From: Pareuzebyella sediminis
Lineage (GTDB): Bacteria > Bacteroidota > Bacteroidia > Flavobacteriales > Flavobacteriaceae
NCBI RefSeq assembly: GCF_008367235.1
Contig: NZ_VTZS01000001.1
Span: 930,001 to 994,000 of the forward strand
DNA length: 64,000 bases
Direction of reading: 5' to 3'
Position 1 is the first letter of the stretch. Each line of letters opens with the position of its first letter. Of this stretch, positions 8,134 to 17,281 are shown one piece after another. The notes beneath the pieces were generated by a model. That model worked only from the letters and a program-made list of their open reading frames with translations. It searched no databases and was not told the DNA's origin. The position numbers and the translations under genes are program-made.

Positions 8134-11100
8134 TTAGAATTTCATATTTACATTAAAGCCGATTTCTCTCGTAATAGGTAAGCCTGTCGCCTCGAGTCCT
8201 ACAAAATTATCGCCTATGATCCCGTTCTGATCGGGATGTATGTGAGGCACCCATTTCTTTAGAACAGCGACGTTATTGGCTATAATATCGAACTTCAAGC
8301 CTTTGATAAACCCGATATTCTCCATGTACTTTGTAAAATCGTATCCGAGGGAAATTTGGCGGAGTTGCCAGGAGCCCGCGTTAAAAACGGATTGTTCAGA
8401 AGCCCTAAAAGTTCGGATCTGCTGATAAAATGGTTGAATTTCAGCTTGTGCCGTATTCACGCTTCCATCGGGGTTTACTCCTTCCCCTATAACATATCCT
8501 ACGTCCCTTCCGACCAAAGTAGCTTTATCGAGACCGTGGCGGTATGCGTTGATATGTGTTCCTGAAATCATCTTATGGCCTAACTTATAGTCGATCAGAA
8601 AAGAAAATGAAAGGTTTTTATATTTAAACGAGTTCGTAAACCCACCGACCCATATTGGGAGTGCCGTACCAAAATTTAATTGTTCTTCAGACCGCAGTGG
8701 AAGGCCACTATTTGGATCGAAAACCTGGTTTCCTTGATCGTCTCGCAACCAACCCCATCCGTATAATTGGGCCATAGGTTTTCCGACCACCTGTCTAAGT
8801 TCACCATGAAACTCCGCGTTTCCTACAGTGATAAAGGTATCGTCGACACTTTCACCCAAACTCAATACCTTCGAGGTATTGTAAGAGACATTGGCCGATG
8901 TATTCCAAACAAAGCTATCTGTTCGGATGGGTGCTAACGAAACGAATATTTCAACCCCTTGATTCTCGCTTTCCCCCACATTGATCAATCGCGTTGTATA
9001 CCCTGACGCATCGGAAACCTGTGCGCTTAGTATTTGATCTGCAGATAATTTATGATAATAAGACCCTTCGAACCTTAGATTATTGAACAGCGTCAATTCA
9101 AGACCCACCTCACGTTCGGTAACCCGCATAGGCTTGAGATTTGAATTAGGAATGGTATTGGTGTTGATGCTACCGACGGGCCTATTCAAAAGTTGAAGTG
9201 GATTCACATTATAAAAAAGGTTATCAGAGTACGGTGCCACGTCGGTATCACTGCCGACCTCTGCAAAAGCGAATCTGATTTTCCCAAAAGACAGCCACTG
9301 CGGCATATTATCGAACGCTTGGCTAAAAACAAAACTTCCGGTCACAGAGGGGTAAAGAATGCTTCTATTTTCCGGAGAAAGTGTGGAAAACCAGTCGTTT
9401 CTGGCCGTGGCATTCAAATAGAGATATCCTCCATACGATAGTTCGGCGGCGGCATACAAAGAATTTACCTGACGTTCAGATAGACTATAATTAGGTGATA
9501 CCGTACTTGCATTTCCAATGGTATAAAGGTCTCGAGTATAAAAATTTTCTCCCAAAATGGTGTTTATATCGGAACGTCTGTACATCAAGTTACCCCCGCC
9601 GTTTACTAACACTCCGAATTCACCGAACTGTTTATTGATCGTAACAAGAAAATCGGTATTGATTTCCCTGAACCGCCTTTGATCTTGAATGTATTGACCA
9701 TTGACAAAGCCTGGAGGTGGGGAAGATTGCCGCCGGGAGCCCGTTGGTAAATTATAGTCGACATCTCTCATATAGTAGTCCTGACCCACCCGCGCTTGAA
9801 GCGAAAGCCAATCGGTAAAATCATATTTTGCCGTGATATTACCAAAAATCCGATCCCGTCGGTTGTTCTCAAAACGCTTTAGTGCAAAATAAGGGTTAGT
9901 TCTATTGGTAAATCTCGAGTACAAAATTTCATCACCGTTCTCATCACAACAATTTTCCTCCAGTAAATCCATGGGCATCGTCGAAGCCAGTGTATATATC
10001 ACCACCGGACTATAATCTTGCTCCGCAATATTGGGTGGATTGGTCCTTATCTCATTGGAGTAGTTGACATTGCCCGAAATCGTAAATCGTTTGAGTTTTT
10101 GGGTGAATCCCATATTTACGGTTCGTCGCGTATACTTTGATCCTGGAAGTATCGAGTTGGCATCCATATTAGAGGCGGAAAAACTAATTCCCCCATTATC
10201 ACCTCCAGAAGCCACCGAAATAGTATTCATTAAAGTGGAGCTATTGCGATAATAATCCCTGATTTTGTTCGGCGTAGGTAGGTAAGGGGCTACAATTCCG
10301 TCAAAAAGAATTTGTGTGCCGCCCACGGGTTCTCCGAAACTCCAAACCCCTGAGGTGGGAAATGGCGAATCTGGCCTCTCGCCCCCCTCACCTTGTCCAT
10401 ATTCATATTGATAGTCCGTATAATCAAGCGGAGTTCCGTTCGTATAATTCGCATTATAGGTGATTTCGACACCGCCGTCAGCTGACCTATTCTTTGTAGT
10501 AATCATTATGACCCCATCTTTCGCCCTAGATCCATAAAGAGCCGAGGCGGCCGCCCCTTTCAAAATGGTCATTGTTTCTACGTCGTCGGGATTGATACTA
10601 CTTAATCCGTCACCACTATCGGAACGCCTGTTGCTACCCACTTCACCAATATCGCCTTGTACCCCGAAAGATGTATTGTTAATGGGTACTCCGTTTACCA
10701 CTATTAAAGGCGCATTATTATTTCCAAAGGAAGAAATACCACGAATTCTAATTTTACTACTTCCCTGTGGACCCGAACCAAGACCCGAAATATTTACACC
10801 GGCCACTTTTCCTTGAAGTGCATCCATAAAATTAGGTGTTCTATTCACGGTAAATTCATCGGAGTCTACCTTTGCCGTAGCATACCCGAGGGTCTTTCTA
10901 TCCCTTTCAATTCCCAAAGCCGTCACCACGACTTCTCCCAAAGCCTGTGTACTCTCTTGCAACACCACATTAAGCGTCGATTGACCATTTACGGCAATTT
11001 CCTTGGAGGTAAAGCCTATATATCCGAAAACGAGAACCGAGGATTCACTGGGCACGGAAAGCGAGTAGTTACCATCAAAATCGGAAGTGGTTCCCAAGGT

Positions 11101-11595
11101 GGTTCCTTTTATTAAAATGGTGGCACCCGGCAATGGCGTGCCATTGGCATCGGTAACCTTTCCACTGACCTCCGTATCTTGCCTTGCTACGCTATTATTT
11201 TGGAAGTTTTCCGCCTTATCGATCTGCTCCTTGAAAGGTGTCAGTATAATTTGACTGTCTAAGACCTTGAAGGTAATTCGGCCTCTATTGAATATTTTGT
11301 TTAAAATTTCATCAATTGTCGCTTGTTGAACATTGATATCTACTTTCCGATTCAGATCCACTTCATCACTACTGTAGAAAAATTTGTATTCTGTAGTGGA
11401 CTCGATAATTGAAATTACTTCTTGAACCGTTATACCGCTTTTGTTGAGGTCAATCTTTATCTTCAGGTTATTTTCAGATTCCGCTTGAACCTGGAAAAAT
11501 ACCGAAATCATAAACATGAGCATCATTTTCACTTTGAAATCGATTTTTGGGAGGATAGATGATACACCACACCCTAAATGTTTTGGATTTTCCAT
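8134..11595 (-). CDS. SusC/RagA-family TonB-dependent outer-membrane transporter with STN domain
   Basis: The 1153-residue protein has, in order: a signal segment near residues 25-38; a secretin/TonB N-terminal (STN) domain (about 45-120); a carboxypeptidase-regulatory-like beta-sandwich with GTTLGTTSDFDGNYSL (about 145-220); the TonB plug (ALGEVVVTALGI, the SusC signature RIRGISSFG, and a plug end with SALYGSRAKDGVIMITTK); and a 22-strand beta barrel ending in MKF. The STN domain is typical of transporters that signal ligand occupancy to a FecR anti-sigma factor; fecR lies directly upstream. Starting at 11595 leaves a 151-base leader containing an opposite-strand terminator. It forms a pair with SusD. 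Confidence 0.95.
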   Translation of the reverse strand: MENPKHLGCGVSSILPKIDFKVKMMLMFMISVFFQVQAESENNLKIKIDLNKSGITVQEVISIIESTTEYKFFYSSDEVDLNRKVDINVQQATIDEILNKIFNRGRITFKVLDSQIILTPFKEQIDKAENFQNNSVARQDTEVSGKVTDANGTPLPGATILIKGTTLGTTSDFDGNYSLSVPSESSVLVFGYIGFTSKEIAVNGQSTLNVVLQESTQALGEVVVTALGIERDRKTLGYATAKVDSDEFTVNRTPNFMDALQGKVAGVNISGLGSGPQGSSKIRIRGISSFGNNNAPLIVVNGVPINNTSFGVQGDIGEVGSNRRSDSGDGLSSINPDDVETMTILKGAAASALYGSRAKDGVIMITTKNRSADGGVEITYNANYTNGTPLDYTDYQYEYGQGEGGERPDSPFPTSGVWSFGEPVGGTQILFDGIVAPYLPTPNKIRDYYRNSSTLMNTISVASGGDNGGISFSASNMDANSILPGSKYTRRTVNMGFTQKLKRFTISGNVNYSNEIRTNPPNIAEQDYSPVVIYTLASTMPMDLLEENCCDENGDEILYSRFTNRTNPYFALKRFENNRRDRIFGNITAKYDFTDWLSLQARVGQDYYMRDVDYNLPTGSRRQSSPPPGFVNGQYIQDQRRFREINTDFLVTINKQFGEFGVLVNGGGNLMYRRSDINTILGENFYTRDLYTIGNASTVSPNYSLSERQVNSLYAAAELSYGGYLYLNATARNDWFSTLSPENRSILYPSVTGSFVFSQAFDNMPQWLSFGKIRFAFAEVGSDTDVAPYSDNLFYNVNPLQLLNRPVGSINTNTIPNSNLKPMRVTEREVGLELTLFNNLRFEGSYYHKLSADQILSAQVSDASGYTTRLINVGESENQGVEIFVSLAPIRTDSFVWNTSANVSYNTSKVLSLGESVDDTFITVGNAEFHGELRQVVGKPMAQLYGWGWLRDDQGNQVFDPNSGLPLRSEEQLNFGTALPIWVGGFTNSFKYKNLSFSFLIDYKLGHKMISGTHINAYRHGLDKATLVGRDVGYVIGEGVNPDGSVNTAQAEIQPFYQQIRTFRASEQSVFNAGSWQLRQISLGYDFTKYMENIGFIKGLKFDIIANNVAVLKKWVPHIHPDQNGIIGDNFVGLEATGLPITREIGFNVNMKF

Positions 11596-11602
11596 AATTT
11601 TG
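11595..11602 (+). promoter_or_regulatory. Candidate -7 element (TAATTTTG) for an antisense transcript
   Basis: TAATTTTG matches the Bacteroidota -7 consensus TAnnTTTG exactly, on the strand opposite susC and overlapping its start codon. No TTG is visible at the expected -33 spacing, so the support is partial. It lies about 40 bases before a strong plus-strand terminator. Confidence 0.35.
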
Positions 11603-11607
11603 TAAAG

Positions 11608-11676
11608 GTTTTAGTTATTTTCTCGACTGAAATCTTTTTAGATCGGAAAGTGTTGCCGCACTTTCCGATTTTTTTT
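11608..11676 (+). ncRNA. Putative antisense small RNA opposite the susC leader
   Basis: The interval runs from just after a TAATTTTG -7 element to the end of an intrinsic terminator, giving a predicted RNA of about 70 bases antisense to the 5' leader of susC. Both flanking genes run on the minus strand, so the terminator has no annotated gene to serve. Cis-encoded antisense RNAs of this size and position (DonS type) are known to repress Bacteroides polysaccharide-utilization loci that use sigma/anti-sigma control. The existence of this RNA is inference; its 5' end is only estimated. Confidence 0.35.
11642..11676 (+). terminator. Intrinsic terminator on the plus strand in the fecR-susC gap
   Basis: ATCGGAAAGTG (11642-11652) pairs perfectly with CACTTTCCGAT (11659-11669) around a six-base loop, and a run of eight T follows on the plus strand. 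The minus-strand reading has no T-tail after the stem. It therefore points against the direction of both flanking genes. Confidence 0.75.
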
Positions 11677-11746
11677 GTGCTTCAATTCATACTTATTCTT
11701 TTTAGTGAATATTCTGTTTTGTTCTTCATAATGAAACCATATTAGG

Positions 11747-12946
11747 CTAATCTTCCATATAAATAGTAATTACTTTTTCCTTTCTGGAGAACTTGAAAGA
11801 AGTATGCTCTTGAAATACATTCAGAATCTCCTCTATGGATTCTTCAGTAAAGGTTCCCGTAAATTTTTTAAGGTTCATCTCTTCAATTTCATTGTGTATT
11901 ACCACATTGAAATGTCGTTCCAGTTCCTTTAATATTTTTTCAAATTCGTCATCGTTAAAAAAAAGCTTTCCCTCCGTCCAGGCAGTATATTTATTGACAT
12001 TTACATTATCTACTACGATATGGTCATCGGTAAACAAAGCTCTCTCCCCTGGTACGATTTTGCGTATTTTATCTTGTTTACGCCCTTCTAAAGGGTACAC
12101 CCCGACACTGCCCTCTACCAAAACAGTCTCAATATTTGTTTCATTGCTATAACTTGATACATTGAATTTTGTACCATACACTTGCGTATTCATGCTTTTC
12201 GTCACCACAATAAAGGGACGATCTGAATCTTTTTCCACTGAGAAATACGCTTCCCCATCTAGATATACCTCACGGGTAGTCCCCGATGCGAAGACTACAG
12301 GGTATTTCAAGGTTGTTCCTGAATTCAGAAAGACGTGCGACCCATCAGAAAGCACAATCCCAAACTTTTTACCGTAGGGCACCTTCAACTCATTATATTT
12401 TAGTTTAAACTCCTTCTTTTCGTTTCCGCCATAAATCAACTGATTGTGATTTTGTGTAACAACACTGCCCTCGGTCTCGAGAATAATCTCCGAACCATTT
12501 TCATTCAAAATTTGGTGCGTACCGTCTTGCAGTTTAAGAATAATGGCATTTTCTTCAATTTCGGGGGGTAGGGTATCATTGGGATTATGGTCCGAATCCA
12601 TTTTAAAAATCGACAGTATGATTCCTAAAATACTAGCGGCAACTCCAAACAGCACTATTTTATTCTTATACAAAGGAATTCTCGGTCTTGATTTTATTTG
12701 CCCTTTATCTTCTCGCATTTCGAGAATGTTGTTCCAGAGCTCATCGACCTCCTTATCTGACAATCTTTCCCCGTCATGCATCGATTTAACAAGGGCGATG
12801 GCACTATTTAAAATCTGCCTTTTCTCCGGATGTTTTCTCGACCAGTCGGTCCAAAATTCATCAACCTCACTATTGGAATCTAAAACCCACCTTTGAAAGT
12901 GTGCGTCAGCAATAAAATCTTCTTCTGAGTATTCGCTATATCTCAT
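11747..12946 (-). CDS. FecR-family anti-sigma factor
   Basis: The 399-residue inner-membrane protein has a cytoplasmic N-terminal region that should bind the sigma factor (about 1-90) and one membrane helix (about residues 96-113, IVLFGVAASILGIIL). The periplasmic FecR domain contains KVPYGKKFGIVLSDGSHVFLN and AYFSVEKDSDRPFIV. The C-terminal DUF4974 domain, which contacts the STN domain of the receptor, ends the protein. It should hold the ECF sigma factor inactive until SusC signals ligand binding. The sigma gene is not adjacent: it is 4.3 kb away on the other strand, beyond three metabolic genes. The spacing to susC is 151 bases. The call is firm. Confidence 0.93.
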   Translation of the reverse strand: MRYSEYSEEDFIADAHFQRWVLDSNSEVDEFWTDWSRKHPEKRQILNSAIALVKSMHDGERLSDKEVDELWNNILEMREDKGQIKSRPRIPLYKNKIVLFGVAASILGIILSIFKMDSDHNPNDTLPPEIEENAIILKLQDGTHQILNENGSEIILETEGSVVTQNHNQLIYGGNEKKEFKLKYNELKVPYGKKFGIVLSDGSHVFLNSGTTLKYPVVFASGTTREVYLDGEAYFSVEKDSDRPFIVVTKSMNTQVYGTKFNVSSYSNETNIETVLVEGSVGVYPLEGRKQDKIRKIVPGERALFTDDHIVVDNVNVNKYTAWTEGKLFFNDDEFEKILKELERHFNVVIHNEIEEMNLKKFTGTFTEESIEEILNVFQEHTSFKFSRKEKVITIYMED

Positions 12947-13142
12947 TACCTATGAATGATTTGACGTATTATCGTCGTCTACTAATAAAGAGAGTGCCCG
13001 CCCTATTTTTACCCCATGAAAAATGCATTTATTTACGATTGTTTTAAATAAAATCCCATAAAAATGAAATAGAACTATTTTTTGGTTAAAATTTTATCTG
13101 TTTTATAAAAAATACGGTGAGGTTCTAATAAAGGTTCCATCC

Positions 13143-14324
13143 TCAATGATAACCCATTTCTATCGCGTGCATCAGTGCTTTAATGTATCCGAAAGCATAG
13201 GCATGACCCTGCAGATAACTCGCCGGGTCTTCATGATGGGGTATATGATCGGGCATCACCATGGCATCATATCCAACATCCCTTAAGGCCATTAATATTT
13301 CACCAAAATCCATATCGCCATTATCCGGATATACCTCTTGAAAATTATTATAACCCCCTTTAATATTCCGTAGGTGAATATTAAAAATCTGATTGCGGTC
13401 ACCGACCCATTTAATTATGGGCAAAATTTCGGTTCTCGGATCTTGAAGACCTTCTGCAGTTGATCCCAGACACAGGTTAAAGCCATGAGACGGACTGTCG
13501 TACAATTGAGCAAAGCGTTTTATGCCTTCAAAAACATCAGGGCTGTTCCATCGCGTAATGCCCCGATACCCAACCGGTGCAGGGGGGTCGGCAATATGAT
13601 TGGCCAATTGCACATTATACTCTTCCGCTACTGGTAAAACCCGGTCTAGAAAATAAGTGATTCTCTCGTACATCTCATCTATATCAACCTTACCCGCTAC
13701 GGTAAGCCCCTCATTTTTCGCCAATGCCTTTTCAAGATTCCAGGTTCTATAATACGTATTCCCACGAGTAGTATCAAGCGTGTCTTCAGTTCTAAGGATT
13801 ACATGAATTATCGTATTGTACATCAATGTTTTGACTCCGGTTTTGCTAGCTACGGTAATCATTTGCTGAATCTGCTCTATCTCCCGATCCCTTTGGGGAC
13901 TCTTACCCAGCATAATGTTGGGTGTGCTTACTTTTTCTATGCCCGCAGATGATAATGGTAAGTGATAGGCATCCAATGAAATACCATATTTCTCGCAGGC
14001 TTCCTTTTTTTTAAGCGAATCTTCCAAATCCCATCCCACACCTTCAATAACTTTTGGTGCTCCTCCGTCCATATTGAAGACACCGTATCGCGCCAAAAAT
14101 TCTAAGTTTTGCTTACCAGTTCCGCCATGTTGACATCCTACTTTATATAAAATTTTATTTTTATTTGAGAAGTTGCCAACGTTCTTATTTTCGTTAGGGG
14201 TCATTTTCGGTGAAGCTCCCGAAAGTTGACCTGAAGCCCCTAATGCCGTTACACCCAAACCGCCTTTGACAAGCGTTGACAAAGCCTTTCTACGGTTTAC
14301 ATTAACTTTTTCTTCCATATCCAT
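13143..14324 (-). CDS. Exported UxuA/mannonate-dehydratase-like TIM-barrel protein
   Basis: The 393-residue protein has a twin-arginine motif (NRRKALSTLVKGG, arginines 11-12) and then a xylose-isomerase-like TIM barrel. The strongest match is to the UxuA (D-mannonate dehydratase) group. The features are a GFNLCLGSTAEG segment carrying a UxuA-type cysteine, the FNIHLRN segment with a metal-binding histidine, a GDMDFGEILMALRDVGYDA stretch and the MPDHIPHHEDP segment. UxuA dehydrates D-mannonate to 2-keto-3-deoxygluconate in hexuronate catabolism. Export is unusual for this enzyme, so activity on a related ligand in the periplasm is possible. It lies 47 bases after the glucarate-dehydratase-like gene. 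Family placement is fairly sure; the substrate is not. Confidence 0.75.
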   Translation of the reverse strand: MDMEEKVNVNRRKALSTLVKGGLGVTALGASGQLSGASPKMTPNENKNVGNFSNKNKILYKVGCQHGGTGKQNLEFLARYGVFNMDGGAPKVIEGVGWDLEDSLKKKEACEKYGISLDAYHLPLSSAGIEKVSTPNIMLGKSPQRDREIEQIQQMITVASKTGVKTLMYNTIIHVILRTEDTLDTTRGNTYYRTWNLEKALAKNEGLTVAGKVDIDEMYERITYFLDRVLPVAEEYNVQLANHIADPPAPVGYRGITRWNSPDVFEGIKRFAQLYDSPSHGFNLCLGSTAEGLQDPRTEILPIIKWVGDRNQIFNIHLRNIKGGYNNFQEVYPDNGDMDFGEILMALRDVGYDAMVMPDHIPHHEDPASYLQGHAYAFGYIKALMHAIEMGYH

Positions 14325-14371
14325 TATTTAATTTTAGTGTACACTCTATCTCAAACAACCCGTACTTGGAG

Positions 14372-15655
14372 CTACCATCGTTGCAACTTGAACTCCCATT
14401 CCGGATTTATTTTCTTCATTTCTATTTCATCGTCTCTTTCCTTGAGGCCGCATCTTAAAAAGTTTTGATGTAATTTCTCTAACTGGTCTCGATCTAATTC
14501 GACCCCTAGACCAGGACTATCAGGGGGGGTCACGTACCCTTCTTGTATCGGAATTTTACCCCCTTGAATCACTTCGTCTTCTTGCCATGGATAATGTGTA
14601 TCCAGCGCATAATCAAGATGTGGTACGGCAGCGCCCAAATGGGTCATGGCGGCCATAGAAATGCCCAAATGACTGTTCGAATGCATAGAAAACCCACGGC
14701 CAAAAGTTTCGCAAATTTTATTCAATTGCATCGAAGCCTGAAGTCCGCCCCAAAAGTGATGATCGGACAGAATGATATGTTCAGAGGCAAGGGCAATGCT
14801 AGAGGGCAGGTCATCGAAAGAAGTGGTGCACATATTTGTGGCCAAAGGAATATTTACCTCTTTGGCCAAGAGCGCCATGTTTTTTTGTCCCCTCACCGGG
14901 TCCTCATAGTATTCTAAAATACCTTCGAGTCGTTTGCCACATTCGATTGCCGTTGGCAAAGACCAAATAGCGTTAGGGTCTAACCTCAAAGGCGTATCCT
15001 CGCCAAATGCTTCACGAAGGGCCAACATACTATTACATTCCTCATTTGGCGGTAAGGCGCCTCCCTTGAGTTTAATGGACTTAAAACCGAATTCTTCGCA
15101 CATGGCCGTGGCTTGATCGACAATTTGGTCAGGAGTCAGGGCTTTTTGCTGCCGGGCAAGCCACCAACCCTTTTTGCTTGAATCGATATCAAAACCCAAA
15201 TCTCCTCCGGCCCCTTCATACTTATAGAATAGATAAGCCGCAAAGGGTACCTTCTCTCGTGATTTGCCTCCTAATAAATCCACAATGGGCCTCTTCAACT
15301 TTTTGCCGATACAATCGAGGCATGCGACTTCTATAGCACTGAATAGATGTACCAATAGTCGTTGATCCCAAGGGGCAACCCCTCTTTCATTATCACGAGT
15401 TCCAAATTTCTCAAGGATTAACCGCTTAATACCGTGAAGTCCAAAAACGTCTTTACCTACCAAGAGCGAACTTAAATCCTCAAGAGCCAAATAAATTTTC
15501 TGACTTCCAGGTATTTCACTTAGCCCAATAATTCCAGCATCTGTCTTTAGCTCAACGATAATGCGCAGGGCATATGGTGCATGTAGGCCTGCCGCATTGA
15601 GAAGTGGTGGGTCGCCCACAGCAATCTGTGTATTTTTTAGATGTACAATCTTCAT
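14372..15655 (-). CDS. Glucarate-dehydratase-like enolase-superfamily enzyme
   Basis: This 427-residue cytoplasmic enzyme aligns along its length with GudD of the enolase superfamily. The visible segments are: THAPY-like HAPYALRIIVELKTDAG; SIKLKGG (KxK catalytic lysines); RLDPNAIWS, YYEDPVRG and ATNMCTT (metal and substrate ligands); SDHHFWGG; MHSNSHLGISMA (catalytic histidine); and GLGVELDRDQL near the C-terminus. GudD converts glucarate or idarate to 5-keto-4-deoxyglucarate. The usual GudD length is about 445. It has no export signal. An upstream in-frame start at 15709 overlaps the permease gene, but the ATG at 15655 gives the normal family N-terminus. It follows the gntP-like gene by 25 bases. 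Confidence 0.85.
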   Translation of the reverse strand: MKIVHLKNTQIAVGDPPLLNAAGLHAPYALRIIVELKTDAGIIGLSEIPGSQKIYLALEDLSSLLVGKDVFGLHGIKRLILEKFGTRDNERGVAPWDQRLLVHLFSAIEVACLDCIGKKLKRPIVDLLGGKSREKVPFAAYLFYKYEGAGGDLGFDIDSSKKGWWLARQQKALTPDQIVDQATAMCEEFGFKSIKLKGGALPPNEECNSMLALREAFGEDTPLRLDPNAIWSLPTAIECGKRLEGILEYYEDPVRGQKNMALLAKEVNIPLATNMCTTSFDDLPSSIALASEHIILSDHHFWGGLQASMQLNKICETFGRGFSMHSNSHLGISMAAMTHLGAAVPHLDYALDTHYPWQEDEVIQGGKIPIQEGYVTPPDSPGLGVELDRDQLEKLHQNFLRCGLKERDDEIEMKKINPEWEFKLQRW

Positions 15656-15680
15656 TCGTATTTGTTTAATCTTTCTAATG

Positions 15681-17114
15681 CTAGACCAAAGGCCATAGTT
15701 TCGCCGCAATCAATATCACGATCAACCCGGTCACACCCATGATTGTCAACATCGGCGAAAATGTCTTCAATACTTCCTTTTCGGTAAGGTTGCTCATTTT
15801 ACATACAATCCAAAATCCGCTGTCGTTCATCCATGGAAAAATCTTTGAACCACAAGCAATAGCGAGTCCTACATACAATTGATGGTATCCTAAATCCATG
15901 GTTGCGGACATACCCGCAAGTATACCCGAAGCTGTAATCATGGCTACGGTAGCGGAGCCTTGAGCCGTGCGAACGATTACTGCGATAAAAAAAGCCAGGG
16001 GAATAATTGCCATTTGATAGCCTTGGGTCAATTCGCCTATTCTAGCGCTAATTCCTGTTTGCTGTAGCATAGCGCCAAAGGCACCTCCGGCAGAGGTGAT
16101 CAAAATGATAACTCCCCCACTCATTAAGGCCGCCTGAACACTTTTTATAAGGTTCTTTCCCTCTTTATTGTGAAAGACCACCAGAAGTAGCGCGGAAAGC
16201 GCTCCACATATCAAGGCCGTATTTTTCTCTCCAAAAAAGTCGATTATTTGAATTACGAAGGAATCCGAAGTAATATTTAAAAAGGTATCTATTGTAGCCT
16301 TAACCGTAATGAAGAGTAACGGTATTACAATCGGAAGTATCGAAAACCACAATGATGGAAGGTGCTCATCGGACTTCAAGGAAAGGTTCTTAATATCTTT
16401 AAGTGGAGCTTCCGCAGAGTCACGAAGGGGAACTGGCCATTTTCGATTTGCCCAAACGGCATACATATATCCGGCCACTACAGTAAAAAGTCCCACCAAA
16501 ATACCTCCCACCATCATCATACCGATAGGAATGTTCATTTCTCCTATTAAGAAAAGGGGGCCCGGCGTTGGAGGAACTAAGGAATTAGCCATAGCCGCAC
16601 CTGCAGTTATAGCTAATACCAATAGCAGGTAATTCTTTCCGATTCTATTTGCCAAGGCTTTTGCCAAAGGAATCATTAGATAGAAAACGGTGTCAAAAAA
16701 AACGGGGATACCAAGAAAAAAACTACCTCCTAGAAAAGATAGGGGTGCTTTATCCATACCCGTCCATTTGATGAGGGATCGCACGATTTTTTCCGCCGCA
16801 CCGCTTTCAAGCATACATTTACCAATAATCGCCGCCATGGCGATAAGAATACCGATCTTTCCACAAGTTTCACCAAAAGCGGTGGCAATACGTTTGCCTA
16901 CATGCCATTGAGACATTTGTATCGCTGTTTGGGCATTGACCCCCTTACTTAAGGCAAAGGCTTCGACGGCACTGGCCGGTGTCAATAAAGCCACCGCGAA
17001 AGCGGCTAACAATAATGCCAGAAAGGCATGTAACCTAAGCCCTATAATTCCGCCAACAACAATAATAATTCCTATTAGCAGAATGAATAAAGGGTCTTGA
17101 AGAAGCATAAGCAT
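15681..17114 (-). CDS. GntP-family gluconate/sugar-acid:H+ symporter
   Basis: The 477-residue inner-membrane permease has about a dozen hydrophobic helices and GntP family features: GKIGILIAMAAIIGKCMLESGAAEKIVRSL near residues 85-115 and PTPGPLFLIGEMNIP around residue 180. Later parts include the GSATVAMITASGI and WMNDSGFWIV segments typical of gluconate permeases. GntP proteins import gluconate, and some import other aldonates, glycerate or fructuronate. The next gene is a GudD-like dehydratase, so an aldonate or aldarate substrate is likely. It is the first gene of the minus-strand series and is transcribed away from the ECF sigma gene across a 167-base AT-rich spacer. A second ATG at 17108 is also possible. 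Confidence 0.9.
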   Translation of the reverse strand: MLMLLQDPLFILLIGIIIVVGGIIGLRLHAFLALLLAAFAVALLTPASAVEAFALSKGVNAQTAIQMSQWHVGKRIATAFGETCGKIGILIAMAAIIGKCMLESGAAEKIVRSLIKWTGMDKAPLSFLGGSFFLGIPVFFDTVFYLMIPLAKALANRIGKNYLLLVLAITAGAAMANSLVPPTPGPLFLIGEMNIPIGMMMVGGILVGLFTVVAGYMYAVWANRKWPVPLRDSAEAPLKDIKNLSLKSDEHLPSLWFSILPIVIPLLFITVKATIDTFLNITSDSFVIQIIDFFGEKNTALICGALSALLLVVFHNKEGKNLIKSVQAALMSGGVIILITSAGGAFGAMLQQTGISARIGELTQGYQMAIIPLAFFIAVIVRTAQGSATVAMITASGILAGMSATMDLGYHQLYVGLAIACGSKIFPWMNDSGFWIVCKMSNLTEKEVLKTFSPMLTIMGVTGLIVILIAAKLWPLV

Positions 17115-17281
17115 ACCTGATAAATATCAAATGGTTGGATGCGATTCTTTCTTCTCACATAATTAAAAGAACCGACTTTGTTAACAAGAGAAGATATTAT
17201 CAAATTTACCCCATTAATTAAATGATAATTTTAAAAATTTATATTATTAATTGAATATACTTTAACTTTTGTGCTATATTT

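Noticed and set aside
15656-15709. Upstream start of the GudD-like gene
   Set aside because: It would overlap the permease gene and add residues not found in the family; the ATG at 15655 fits.
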